From a virus: a DNA stretch of 20,835 nt. This document shows, piece by piece, positions 7,655-15,328 of this stretch. The notes beneath the pieces are model-generated. The model saw only the letters and a program-made list of their open reading frames with translations. It made no database searches and had not been told where the DNA came from. Each line of letters starts with the position of its first letter. The stretch's first letter is position 1. The stretch covers positions 1 to 20,835 of the IMG/VR virus record IMGVR_UViG_3300036719_002287; one strand, 5' to 3'. Both the position numbers and the translations under genes were made by a program.

Positions 7655-8707
7655 TTAGCTTTCGTATTTAGCAAGCAGTTGAGCGAAGCGGGGAGTGGAC
7701 GGGTCGATGCCCTTCCGTTTGGCTTCCGCAATCGCCAGAGTGTATGAGTCAGTGTTAGCCGGACGCGGGTCGCGGGTAATGGCAGCCTCGCCCTTCGTCA
7801 GTCTCTGCTGTTCCTTCGCCATCTCTGCCTTCGCGTCCACCTTGGACGAGTTGGCCTTCAGGCGCTGGTTTTCCGCGTACAGCAGCATCATCTGTTTGGC
7901 GTAGTCGTAGGGACGGCTCGGCATCTCTTGGAGTGCGCGGGCAAAGTCCTGACCATGCTCTTTGATGAGCGGAGCCAACTGGGGGTCTGCGAAGTCGCTC
8001 TGCACACTGTGCTGAGCTTCCATCTTCTGCATGAACTGCTGGACGGTCTGCTCAACCATGGGCATAACCATCGGCATCAGAGTCCCGTGCGGGTCGGTGA
8101 ACCAATCCCGCTGGAAGTTATTGATACTATCCCGGTACTCGTTAATCGAAGCCTGTTCCTCGGGCGACATTGCAGAGATGATCGCCTGCTTCATGGCTTC
8201 CTGCTGCTCGGGCGGCAGGTTGGCCGGGATGCGCTGAAGCTGGGAGTTGATGACCTTGGCTCGCTCAAGCAATCCGTTGAACTTCTGATTCTCGGGATGA
8301 GCCTTGCTCCAGGGCTTGAGGGATGCGGCCTTGGCTCGCTCATCCTGCTCCTGCTTCCACTTCTCCAGTTGTGAAGCCTTCTCCTGCGTCTGCGACATCT
8401 GCTGCTTCCACTGGCTGATCTGCCTGTCGAAGTAGCTCTGCTGATCGCGGAGCCGCTTTTCCAGTGTCGGACCTTCCTTGGACCAGTCGCGCTGTGGCTG
8501 CTGTTCGGGTGACTGACTATTGGGGGGTGTCAAAGACCCATCGGCTTTGGTGTCAGGTGCGACCGGATTGGTCGGCTGATCGCCATGCGTTTCCTGCTCT
8601 GCCTGAGCGGCCTCTGGTGCAGCAGCGGCCTCAACGGAGGGTTCGCTGGTCTGCGCAGAGCCGGTATCAGCCTCGGCTTCGGGCATGGTAGTATCGTCGT
8701 CGTCCAT
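7655..8707 (-). CDS. Capsid scaffolding protein, 350 aa
   Basis: Scaffolds guide prohead assembly and are then removed. This protein has the usual features: an acidic disordered N-terminus (MDDDDTTMPEAEADTGS), Gln/Pro/Ser-rich low complexity to about residue 90, then long charged helices likely to be coiled coils (YFDRQISQWKQQMSQTQEKA, MLLYAENQRLKANSSKVD), and no cysteine. It lies immediately before the major capsid gene. I use the ATG at 8707, which has AAAGG seven bases upstream; a TTG two codons earlier is less likely. No protease domain (Ser-His-Asp) is apparent, so any maturation protease would be elsewhere. Confidence comes from composition plus position. Confidence 0.82.
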   Translation of the reverse strand: MDDDDTTMPEAEADTGSAQTSEPSVEAAAAPEAAQAEQETHGDQPTNPVAPDTKADGSLTPPNSQSPEQQPQRDWSKEGPTLEKRLRDQQSYFDRQISQWKQQMSQTQEKASQLEKWKQEQDERAKAASLKPWSKAHPENQKFNGLLERAKVINSQLQRIPANLPPEQQEAMKQAIISAMSPEEQASINEYRDSINNFQRDWFTDPHGTLMPMVMPMVEQTVQQFMQKMEAQHSVQSDFADPQLAPLIKEHGQDFARALQEMPSRPYDYAKQMMLLYAENQRLKANSSKVDAKAEMAKEQQRLTKGEAAITRDPRPANTDSYTLAIAEAKRKGIDPSTPRFAQLLAKYES

Positions 8708-8738
8708 TGTCAAGCCTTTCTATGGCTTATACGTCATT

Positions 8739-8762
8739 GTCAGTAACCGGTATGGTACTGAC
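8739..8762 (-). terminator. Hairpin between zinc-ribbon and scaffold genes (attenuator or processing site?)
   Basis: A perfect 7-bp inverted repeat (GTCAGTA / TACTGAC) with a 10-base loop begins three bases after the zinc-ribbon stop codon. The loop holds CC and GG that could extend the stem. There is no U tract after it, so a classic intrinsic terminator is unlikely. It may protect a transcript end or slow the polymerase. Confidence 0.35.
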
Positions 8763-8765
8763 TAG

Positions 8766-9062
8766 TTATGCTTTGGTGACCACGAAGCCGCGACGGTGGC
8801 CCTCGTCAATGGCTTCCTGCTGGCTCTTGGCGTAGTACGGGCTGCGGACATCGTAGTCCAACTGGCTGATGCGCCTGCCCTTGCCGTTGTTCTCGGTAGA
8901 CCACGCCTTGCTATCGCCACAGACAAATGCTGGCGAGTTGATCATGCGCTTGGCAATGGTGCCGCAGTCAGGGCACTCAATCGCGCCATCACGCTTGGCG
9001 ATGGGGACGATCTCGTCAAAGATGCACTTGCAGGCAGGGCATTCAAAATCGAAAGACGGCAC
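8766..9062 (-). CDS. FmdB-type zinc-ribbon protein, 98 aa
   Basis: The N-terminus has the FmdB/CxxC zinc-ribbon layout: F.FECPACKCIFDE with Cys8/Cys11 and IECPDCG with Cys30/Cys33, followed by SPAFVCGD. The family is widespread in bacteria and phages and is annotated as a putative regulatory protein, but its biochemical role is not established. The C-terminal half is charged (RISQLDYDVRSPYYAKSQQE). It starts at a GTG behind a strong ribosome site, just after a likely promoter, and sits between portal and scaffold. A role in late-gene control, or as a small virion or assembly factor, is possible. The zinc-binding fold is well supported; the function is not. Confidence 0.82.
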   Translation of the reverse strand: MPSFDFECPACKCIFDEIVPIAKRDGAIECPDCGTIAKRMINSPAFVCGDSKAWSTENNGKGRRISQLDYDVRSPYYAKSQQEAIDEGHRRGFVVTKA

Positions 9063-9065
9063 TTT

Positions 9066-9072
9066 ACCTCCT
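9066..9072 (-). promoter_or_regulatory. Strong ribosome binding site for the zinc-ribbon gene (GTG start)
   Basis: AGGAGGT on the coding strand is three bases before the GTG at 9062. It is a near-perfect Shine-Dalgarno site at rather short spacing and it decides the GTG start. Confidence 0.7.
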
Positions 9073-9083
9073 ATGGTGTCTAT

Positions 9084-9115
9084 GTTTTAGACAACAACGA
9101 GGTGAAAGTCAACGC
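9084..9115 (-). promoter_or_regulatory. Probable sigma70-like promoter for the zinc ribbon-scaffold-capsid genes
   Basis: Two bases after the portal stop the coding strand has AGCGTTGACT. TTGACT (9112-9107) matches 5 of 6 bases of the -35 consensus. After exactly 17 bases comes TAAAAC (9089-9084), 4 of 6 at the -10. Transcription would start near 9077, a few bases before AGGAGGT and the GTG of the next gene. This is the best promoter candidate of the three GCGTTGAC sites. Confidence 0.45.
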
Positions 9116-9118
9116 TTC

Positions 9119-10987
9119 TCAGGCCGGAGGCGGAGTCCCACCAGTAGGCCCAGTCTGAGGCGGAGCAGCCGGAGGCGCACCCTGTGGCGGCATAGCAGCC
9201 ATCATCTGCTGCTGCATGGCGATCTGCGTAGCGATGTTGCGGGCAGCACTGACAAGCTCAGGTGACATGCGGTTCTTCTCAGCGAACTCAGCAGCCAGAG
9301 CCGATACGAACTCGCCACCGCCAGGCATGTTGACTAGGCTCGGGGCAAGCTGATTCAGCGCCACATTGAGGTTCTGGATCTGAGCGTCCAGGTCCATCCG
9401 GCGCATGCTGCCAGCGTCAATCGTGCGGTCGGCTTCGTGGATCCATGCTTCCATGTCTACCAGTGCCGGCGGTCCAAGGATCTGGTCAACCTGCTCGGGC
9501 GGCATGCCTTGCATGGCTGCGTCCTGATACATGGCCGTGCGCGCCGCCTTCTCGTTGGCGACGGCTTCCGGCGAAGCAATCTCACCCCAGATCTTGCCAG
9601 CCTCAGGGCCAAACAGCTTGGCGATGTCCTCACTGGGGTGCAGGAAGCGTGCAGCGAACAGGCGCTTGCGGTAAATCTTCTCAAGGAACTGAGTAACGCT
9701 TTCCCGCATGCTATCGCTACGGGTACGGCTGTTCTGCTCCACAAGCTCGGCAGCCTTGGCGCTACGCAACTGGGTCGGCGTCGTGCCGGAGTACAGCACT
9801 TCAGCCAGCCCGGTGGACTTCTCAAACTCGCTGGAGAGGATGCCCCACAGGCGCTCAAAGCCGGGGACCGGATCGCCCCAGTCGATGCGCTGGAAGTATT
9901 TGTTGATATCGGGAACCTCGTCCGTACCGGCGAACTTGGCCAGCAGTACGTCGATATGCTCACCACGCAGCACCTTGAACAACTGGTCGGATTCGATGCC
10001 CTGACCGTTGTGCGTGATCGCCGCAAACGGGGTGCGGCTCATGTACCGCCACTTGGCGATAAAGGTCGTATAGGCGTAGTTCATCGCCCGCAGATGGCCC
10101 ATACCAGGCTCCATCGGCTGAAGCGGGAACATGCAGCCGGGGCGCTCAATGGGATCCAGGTACGAACCAGGCCACTCGTCAATGTGGAAGAACGGGATTT
10201 CCCAGTCGCCTTCGTACAGTACCTTGCCATCGGCAATGACGTACTTCTTCTTGGCAGTCGTGTCAATCTTGTCGGCGGTAACAGTCTCGGTGGACTGCAT
10301 GTAGTTGGTCGCGCCAACCCCCATCCAGACTTCGTAGTAGCAGATCAGATCGCTCTGGGCGTCGGACTGCTTACGCCCGCTGTCAGGCTTGCCGTAGACC
10401 GGCAGACGTTCGATGACAGCCGCGCTATCGGGGTAGCGGGACATCAGTTCCCAGCGGGGCTTGATGCGCTTGCGGGACTGCCAGTTCTGTTCCTCAACGC
10501 ACTTGGCGTCAGGGTCAACCACCAGATGGTCGGCACGGTCGAAGATGTCCTGAACGATGCCCTTCTTGTCGTTGTAGCCCGTCCACATGACACCGCGCCC
10601 ACGCAGGAGCGCGTGGTCCACACAGCGGCGCATCTGCTTGGCGAGTTCGCCGTGACGCGCCGAGTAGTCGGCGTACTGTTCCTCAACGACATGCCGCTGA
10701 CGCGCCCACTGGTCTGCCCACGCTTCGGAGTTCACCGAGGCGTCAGGATTATGCGGGTACAGGAAAGCGCCGAATATCTGGCAGAACTCAGAAGCCTTGT
10801 TGACACGAGCCATGAACGACTGCTCGGCCTCAAACTCTTGGTAGAGGAAGCCATAGTCGTTGCTGGTCGTGTACCGCTCAATCTCATCAGCCTGCTTCTG
10901 CCAGTCCTTGGCAGCTTCAATACCGGCGTCCAATAGACGTTGCAGGGTCTTGCCGACCGGAAGCTCAACTGGTGTATTTTCGTCCAT
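9119..10987 (-). CDS. Portal protein, 622 aa
   Basis: The portal forms the dodecameric ring through which DNA enters and leaves the head. Supporting features are the DHLVVDPDAKCVEEQNW segment (153-169), typical of podovirus-like portals; YYEVWMG (217-223); a central region with LLAKFAGTDEVPDINKYFQR; the STGLAEVLYSGTTPTQLRSA block followed by a Glu/Arg-rich helix (SRTRSDSMRESVTQFLEKIY), which is the usual portal core; and a long helical C-terminus ending in a Met/Gln/Pro-rich low-complexity tail (about 591-622). The ATG has AGGA six bases upstream. The gene stands alone between two non-coding gaps, heading the block that leads to scaffold and capsid. It lies more than 7 kb from the terminase gene. 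Confidence 0.9.
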   Translation of the reverse strand: MDENTPVELPVGKTLQRLLDAGIEAAKDWQKQADEIERYTTSNDYGFLYQEFEAEQSFMARVNKASEFCQIFGAFLYPHNPDASVNSEAWADQWARQRHVVEEQYADYSARHGELAKQMRRCVDHALLRGRGVMWTGYNDKKGIVQDIFDRADHLVVDPDAKCVEEQNWQSRKRIKPRWELMSRYPDSAAVIERLPVYGKPDSGRKQSDAQSDLICYYEVWMGVGATNYMQSTETVTADKIDTTAKKKYVIADGKVLYEGDWEIPFFHIDEWPGSYLDPIERPGCMFPLQPMEPGMGHLRAMNYAYTTFIAKWRYMSRTPFAAITHNGQGIESDQLFKVLRGEHIDVLLAKFAGTDEVPDINKYFQRIDWGDPVPGFERLWGILSSEFEKSTGLAEVLYSGTTPTQLRSAKAAELVEQNSRTRSDSMRESVTQFLEKIYRKRLFAARFLHPSEDIAKLFGPEAGKIWGEIASPEAVANEKAARTAMYQDAAMQGMPPEQVDQILGPPALVDMEAWIHEADRTIDAGSMRRMDLDAQIQNLNVALNQLAPSLVNMPGGGEFVSALAAEFAEKNRMSPELVSAARNIATQIAMQQQMMAAMPPQGAPPAAPPQTGPTGGTPPPA

Positions 10988-10997
10988 TGGATGTCCT

Positions 10998-11029
10998 AAG
11001 GTTAGACGCGGTGTTTAGAATGTCAACGC
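10998..11029 (-). promoter_or_regulatory. Intergenic element with GCGTTGACA; possible weak promoter for portal
   Basis: The TAG stop of the tail gene runs into GCGTTGACA on the coding strand, giving a consensus TTGACA -35. At 16-17 bases downstream only TAACCT or AACCTT is available as a -10, a poor match. The octamer GCGTTGAC is shared with two other block boundaries. Confidence 0.28.
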
Positions 11030-13725
11030 TACTTGAGGGCAATGAACTGGCCTAGCCGTAGTGCCGTGCTGGTTTCCTCAACCGCTGCGGCAATCGCCGT
11101 GATATCCGCAGGCAGCACGCCAGAGCCGACTGCCACGACAATAGCCTCCGTGTTCGCCTTCCAGATGATGGACGAGCCAAGCACGGCCCGGGCGCGGGTG
11201 ACGCCATCCGACCAGATGAAGGCGAACGAATCCTCGACGGACAAGGTGCTCGCGGCCTTCGCGTTGTTGACGTAGATCGCCATGACGGTCGTGTCGATGG
11301 CTGCCTTGCCGTTTTCCAGCCATCGCAATGCTGGAACGCCAGCGTTGCTGACCCAATTCCGCAGACCGTTGGCCGTGGCGATGGCGTCGGTGATGAACAG
11401 GGCAATCCGCAGTTTGGTCGTACTGTTGTCGGCGTCATCAACGTCAACCTCAACGTTGGCGTAGTCGGTCGCGCACTCCGCAACCGTGCTGCCGTCGAAG
11501 CTGTGCGAGTTTGGCTCCACCCAATCGGCCTGCGAGTCGTTCAATGCGACGTTGCTTGATCCGGCGGTGAACCCCGCACGGAACACCTGCTTGTAGACGC
11601 CTGACTGCGAGTATCCAGCCAGTAGGACCAGCTCATCGTCGATGTCGTAGTCCACGCCGCTGGTCAAGGAGACGCTGTACCCGCTGATGCCAACCACAGC
11701 CGCGTCAATCTCCGTGTCCTGCGTGACGTTCTTAAGCAGGACGACCGAGTCCTCCAGTAGGTTGGGTGCCGATATCGTAATGATGATGCTGTTATCGACG
11801 GTAGGCGCGGGCGTTCCGGCCAGCGTCAGCGCCGGGTCGGTCGGCAGGCGCAGAATGACGAGGGTGCCGCCGCTGCCGTTTTCGATGGTGCCGTCGAAAG
11901 GCGAACCACGCAGATCCAGGGAGCCAGTTTCCTCGATGATAATGGTCCCGCTGCCAGACAGCCCATCAGCGGGCATCTCAGCGATGGCTGCGACAGTCAG
12001 CGTGCCATCGACATTCAGCGCCCCCGTGAAGTTGTCGAAGGATGGCGCGTCAGCGTGCTGACCACTCGGGACGGTGACGTTGCCAGAGGCGACGGCGTCC
12101 CCCTCAAGTTCGATGCTGCCATTGACATTGCTACTGACCTCGGTGTTAGTCTTGACGATGATGGTTCCGTCGCCGTCGGTCGCCAACCCCCCTGGGAACG
12201 TGGGGCAGGATTGCAGATTATCCGTCTTGATCGTGATCGTGCCGTCGCCCGTGGTGACGATTGCGAACGCTGATGCAGCGGCAGAATCAACAACAAGGTC
12301 GCAGTCGCCGATGCTCAGCGTAAGGCCACCGCCGTTGATGTGCTGTGTAAGAATGGTCGGCAGAAGCAGGTTGCCGACTGTGGATTTCCACGACTTGTAG
12401 CGGTCGTAAAGGTAGGCGCAGAAGTCAATGGACGTATAGGCGTTAACGGTGGTGCGGTTGGTCTGCGTGACGTAAGGGTCGGACAACTGCGCCCAGTTGA
12501 ATGAGGTTCCGCCAGTACCACGAAGAGTCTCCGTGCGAACGGCAGATAGGAACAGATATCCGTAGAAGTAGATGTCGAAGTCATCAGCACTACTCTTGCC
12601 GAAATAGCTCTGGCTAATGGTGGTGGTCAGCGGACTCGTGAGTCCATACCACTTCTTGATGCCAGTTCGCACCGTTGCGGTCGCAATACCAGATCCGTTC
12701 GGCGTCGGCGTGTAGCTCTCGACAGTCGTCCATGTGAATCCGCTTCGACCCTGCTCTGGCTGGAATCGGTTGCCGTCATCAGTCTCATTGATGTACAGCC
12801 CAGCATTGGCGGTTATCGGTGATCCTGCCGCATCCAGCAGTGTCGCGGTAACTACCTGCGTGAACAACCAATTCATACGCACGGCATCGGTATTGGTATT
12901 GCCCCATGCCCTGGTCGCCGTACCTACATCGGTGTTTCGCAGCGTATAGATCGGGGTGATCGCCACGTTGTTCGCACTATTTCCGAAGATATCGTAAGAG
13001 ACGTAGTTGTTTGCGAACTCCAGGTTGTCGAAGGTGAGGTCAACGCTCGACGAAGAGAAATTCTGTAATGTGAATGCAGCGAACTGTGCGGCAAACGAGG
13101 TGAAGTTGGTGGCGAAGAGGATCACGTTCCGAAGGGTTACGTTGTCTACGTCGCACGACAGGCGCAGGCCCTTGACGTTTATCGTCTGCCCAGTGGACAA
13201 GTCGAAGCGGACCTGTGCCGCAGCAGCGTTGGCGGCTGCCCCCTGGAACATATCGATGGATTCAATATTTACCGAACCAGTATACTTCGTGTTAAGCGTT
13301 CCACCGAAGCTGACTGGAGATTTCGTCTTGATGGACCCGCCGTAGCCAATGAACGACGATCCGTTAGCTTTTGAACAAATCCCAGCGTAAGTGTCGGTAT
13401 CGAAATCGGTGGTCGCCTGCCGTCCGATGATAATGGCATCGCCTGTGCTGTATAGGATTCGACTGCCAGAAGTGCGCTTGCGACCGATCTGTAGTGTGCC
13501 GTTGTATGTTATACACGGGTAGGCGACATTGTCTTTGAGATACAAGCACTCAACGTCGGGGTCAATTATCAGCGAACCCGTTACGACTAGACGAGCAGTG
13601 TCGAGAACATAGAGGGTCTTGTTTCCGAGGGCGGTTGTGGTCACGCCGGTTAGCCCGGCGAAATTGGCAAGGCTTGTCTCCGTGCCTGTGACCGTGATGA
13701 CGCCAGCGGAATATGTGACGGCCAT
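11029..13725 (-). CDS. Large beta-rich tail protein (fibre/spike candidate), 898 aa
   Basis: This is the largest gene here. The N-terminal part (about 1-300) is a series of short beta strands with Asn/Gly turns (TARLVVTGSLIIDPDVECLY, GTLQIGRKRTSGSRILYS, VNIESIDMFQG), which suggests a right-handed beta-helix like that of tailspikes. The middle has repeated GDGTI.IK-type strands (residues roughly 490-560). The C-terminal third is more globular and ends SGVLPADITAIAAAVEETS, a motif common at the ends of phage surface proteins. No lyase or hydrolase catalytic set is evident. It is followed by a clean gap and the portal gene. Receptor binding is inferred, and a passive structural role is also possible. 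Confidence 0.68.
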   Translation of the reverse strand: MAVTYSAGVITVTGTETSLANFAGLTGVTTTALGNKTLYVLDTARLVVTGSLIIDPDVECLYLKDNVAYPCITYNGTLQIGRKRTSGSRILYSTGDAIIIGRQATTDFDTDTYAGICSKANGSSFIGYGGSIKTKSPVSFGGTLNTKYTGSVNIESIDMFQGAAANAAAAQVRFDLSTGQTINVKGLRLSCDVDNVTLRNVILFATNFTSFAAQFAAFTLQNFSSSSVDLTFDNLEFANNYVSYDIFGNSANNVAITPIYTLRNTDVGTATRAWGNTNTDAVRMNWLFTQVVTATLLDAAGSPITANAGLYINETDDGNRFQPEQGRSGFTWTTVESYTPTPNGSGIATATVRTGIKKWYGLTSPLTTTISQSYFGKSSADDFDIYFYGYLFLSAVRTETLRGTGGTSFNWAQLSDPYVTQTNRTTVNAYTSIDFCAYLYDRYKSWKSTVGNLLLPTILTQHINGGGLTLSIGDCDLVVDSAAASAFAIVTTGDGTITIKTDNLQSCPTFPGGLATDGDGTIIVKTNTEVSSNVNGSIELEGDAVASGNVTVPSGQHADAPSFDNFTGALNVDGTLTVAAIAEMPADGLSGSGTIIIEETGSLDLRGSPFDGTIENGSGGTLVILRLPTDPALTLAGTPAPTVDNSIIITISAPNLLEDSVVLLKNVTQDTEIDAAVVGISGYSVSLTSGVDYDIDDELVLLAGYSQSGVYKQVFRAGFTAGSSNVALNDSQADWVEPNSHSFDGSTVAECATDYANVEVDVDDADNSTTKLRIALFITDAIATANGLRNWVSNAGVPALRWLENGKAAIDTTVMAIYVNNAKAASTLSVEDSFAFIWSDGVTRARAVLGSSIIWKANTEAIVVAVGSGVLPADITAIAAAVEETSTALRLGQFIALK

Positions 13726-13728
13726 GGG

Positions 13729-13794
13729 CTAGCCCTCCACCGAGTTGCCGGTGAGGTATTCGTGCTGCGTGGCGGTGCGGAGGATGCGGGGCAT
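13729..13794 (-). CDS. 21-codon mini-ORF between two virion genes
   Basis: The peptide MPRILRTATQHEYLTGNSVEG starts with a 1-nt TAATG overlap on the previous stop and ends with TAG three bases before the next ATG. The ribosome site of the next gene (GGAGG) lies inside its last codons. It could be a real micro-protein, or a translated spacer that keeps ribosomes moving into the big tail gene. The overlap pattern matches genuine junctions in this window, but 21 codons is too short to judge by composition. Confidence 0.4.
   Translation of the reverse strand: MPRILRTATQHEYLTGNSVEG
13734..13738 (-). promoter_or_regulatory. Strong ribosome binding site for the 898-aa tail protein
   Basis: GGAGG on the coding strand is eight bases before the ATG at 13725. 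It fixes that start and sits inside the 21-codon mini-ORF. Confidence 0.7.
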
Positions 13795-14090
13795 TAGCTG
13801 TAGGTCAACGATGCGCGGTTAGCCCACACATTATCGTAGTTTGAGTTTCCGTCAGCCCATAGCAGAGCCTGCGGATTAGCTACGGTCAGGCGGCTGATCT
13901 TCCAGACCGATGCGCTTTCGGCACTACCAATGGGTGCATAGCCGAAATACTGGTACGTGCTGGCGTCATCAATACGAATGGACTCTGGTGCCGATGCACC
14001 TGTGCTGATAGACCCGCTATCAACGATGACATGCGGTATCTTGAGGCCATTCTCCTTCGTCGCCTTGGGGCGAATGAAAGGACCGCCCAC
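13794..14090 (-). CDS. Small virion-like protein, 98 aa
   Basis: The start is a GTG with GGAAG about seven bases upstream, overlapping the previous stop region. The centre (STYQYFGYAPIGSAESASVWKI, then SRLTV) matches a pattern I know from small proteins encoded near phage tail and fibre genes, in which a Y.GYA.IG..ts...W.I.R. motif is common; its exact role is not established. The end (YDNVWANRASLTYS) is also typical of that group. The TAA stop shares a base with the ATG of a 21-codon mini-ORF, and the large tail-protein gene follows. Confidence 0.7.
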   Translation of the reverse strand: MGGPFIRPKATKENGLKIPHVIVDSGSISTGASAPESIRIDDASTYQYFGYAPIGSAESASVWKISRLTVANPQALLWADGNSNYDNVWANRASLTYS

Positions 14091-14093
14091 GGG

Positions 14094-14567
14094 TTACTTC
14101 CCGACAACAGCAGCGATGGCAGCCCGAATCTCGGTCAGCTTGGTGTTGGCGGCAGCAACGTCCGCGTCAAGGCGAGCCTTCTCAGCCTTGGCAAGATCCA
14201 CCGCAGCCTGTGCGGCGATCTGGTCCTTAATCGCCGCATCAACGATGGCGTCAGCCTTCGCCTTGGCAGCAGGGACCATGAGCTTGGCTTCGGCGTCAGC
14301 CTTGGTCAGCGCAGCAGTAGCCCGAATCTTCGCCTCTGCTACGATGTCCTGAGCCTGCTTCTTGGCAGCAGCGATAGCAGCCTTGGTTTCAGCCAGTTCG
14401 ACGCCCACAGCGCCATGCTCGTCCTTGACGGCGGCAAGCGCCTTCTTGGCGACCACCAGGCGGGCTTCAGCCTGGACCACGCTATCCAGCGCAGACTCGA
14501 CCTGGGCCAGCGAGGCAAAAGCCTTCACGACCTTGCGGACTTCAATCAGATCGGCTTCCAAGCTCAT
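14094..14567 (-). CDS. Ala-rich coiled-coil protein, 157 aa
   Basis: Nearly the whole protein is an Ala/Lys/Glu-rich helix with heptad-like spacing (for example LAETKAAIAAAKKQAQDIV and DLAKAEKARLDADVAAANTK), resembling rod-like phage proteins and the stalk of ATP synthase b subunits. There are no cysteines, membrane segments or catalytic motifs. The ATGA overlap with the upstream beta-rich gene and the close spacing to a small virion-like gene suggest a structural part, such as a fibre rod or spacer. Similarity to ATP synthase b would be compositional only. Function is inferred from shape alone. Confidence 0.72.
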   Translation of the reverse strand: MSLEADLIEVRKVVKAFASLAQVESALDSVVQAEARLVVAKKALAAVKDEHGAVGVELAETKAAIAAAKKQAQDIVAEAKIRATAALTKADAEAKLMVPAAKAKADAIVDAAIKDQIAAQAAVDLAKAEKARLDADVAAANTKLTEIRAAIAAVVGK

Positions 14568-14851
14568 GCGGCCCCCATAACGGTAACGGTGATGCCCGCA
14601 GGACCGACCGGCTTCACGCAGCGGACGGGCGGGAGAACAACCAGAGCCGGGGTGCTACGCACGACATCCAGCGGGACGTTGGCGTTGTCGATACCACCGT
14701 AGATGGTCAGCACTTCCCCAGCCAGATCGCCTTCGACCTGAACCAGCACCTTGCCGCCCAGCGGGACACGGGCAATCGAACACTCGCTGCCGTCAAGCTC
14801 CCAGCGGTACACATCAGTCGGACGGTCTTGGATCTTGGTAGGGTTGTTCAT
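14564..14851 (-). CDS. Small beta-rich protein, 95 aa, unknown (virion-like)
   Basis: The ATG has GAGG five bases upstream, a good ribosome site. The sequence alternates short beta strands: DVYRWELDGSECSIARV, GGKVLVQVEGDLAGEVLTIYG, and a Pro/Val-rich end GPAGITVTVMGAA. This looks like a small all-beta domain of the kind used in virion decoration or fibre attachment, but I recognise no family. It is the first gene after the membrane-protein cassette and follows a short non-coding gap. It is coupled to the following coiled-coil gene by an ATGA overlap. Confidence 0.72.
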   Translation of the reverse strand: MNNPTKIQDRPTDVYRWELDGSECSIARVPLGGKVLVQVEGDLAGEVLTIYGGIDNANVPLDVVRSTPALVVLPPVRCVKPVGPAGITVTVMGAA

Positions 14852-14861
14852 TTATGCCTCG

Positions 14862-14893
14862 TAAGTGTATAGAATATCAACGGTGGTCAACGC
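14862..14893 (-). promoter_or_regulatory. Intergenic element with GCGTTGAC; possible promoter for the 95-aa gene block
   Basis: Directly after the TAA stop at 14894 the coding strand reads GCGTTGACC, then TTCTATACAC. TTGACC could be a -35 box and TATACA a -10 box, but they are only 13 bases apart, so the sigma70 fit is poor. The octamer GCGTTGAC is shared with the gaps after 11029 and 9119, which is the main reason to list it. Confidence 0.3.
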
Positions 14894-15328
14894 TTAACTC
14901 TGGCGCAGACGCTTGTCCACCAGACGATGAATACGAGGCCAAAAATACCAGCCGACGCCAATACCAACCAGCGCGGCGATAGCCAAGACCCACCAGTAGT
15001 GCTGGGCGATCCAGATGTAGGCTGCTCCGGTGACGCTGACTCCGGCTCCACCGATACCGGCGAGGCGGAAGAGGTAGGCAAACGGTTGGAGGGCCGGGTA
15101 GAACAGCGCGATGAGCGAGAGAGCCAATCCCGCTGCTGCGCCGATGGCTCCAGCCCAGGCGAGCGTAGCTCCAATGCCCCCGAAGAGGTCTGGGACCGGG
15201 GTTGGTCCTGGCTCTGGAGGTCGCGCCTCCCCGCAGCTAGCCAACAGGGCAGCCGCTACAGCCAAAGCAAGGATGATGAGCGCCAAGCGGACAGCGGTTT
15301 TATCATCGTCCTGCGGATACAGGCTCAC
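14894..15328 (-). CDS. Lipobox protein with Pro-rich linker and three membrane segments, 144 aa (lysis candidate)
   Basis: Translation starts at a GTG overlapping the previous stop (GTGA). After a charged N-terminus, residues 14-31 form a hydrophobic segment ending in the lipobox LASC (Cys32). A Pro-rich linker follows (RPPEPGPTPVPD, 36-47), recalling Rz1-type o-spanins. Three further hydrophobic segments come next (about 50-75, 83-106 and 110-130), and the protein ends with a basic tail (RIHRLVDKRLRQS). Multi-pass segments plus a basic tail recall holins, so the protein looks like an o-spanin-like head joined to a holin-like body. If the lipobox is not used, it is simply a four-pass membrane protein. 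It closes the small-gene cassette, and the next gene begins after a 42-nt gap. Confidence 0.68.
   Translation of the reverse strand: MSLYPQDDDKTAVRLALIILALAVAAALLASCGEARPPEPGPTPVPDLFGGIGATLAWAGAIGAAAGLALSLIALFYPALQPFAYLFRLAGIGGAGVSVTGAAYIWIAQHYWWVLAIAALVGIGVGWYFWPRIHRLVDKRLRQS

Noticed and set aside
8683-8713. TTGACA at the scaffold start as a promoter
   Set aside because: The only -10-like sequence at the right distance lies inside the scaffold coding region, so it could not make the scaffold message.
9437-10936. Plus-strand 499-codon open frame
   Set aside because: It is antisense to the portal gene, which is well supported. Composition is that of a reverse-strand shadow.
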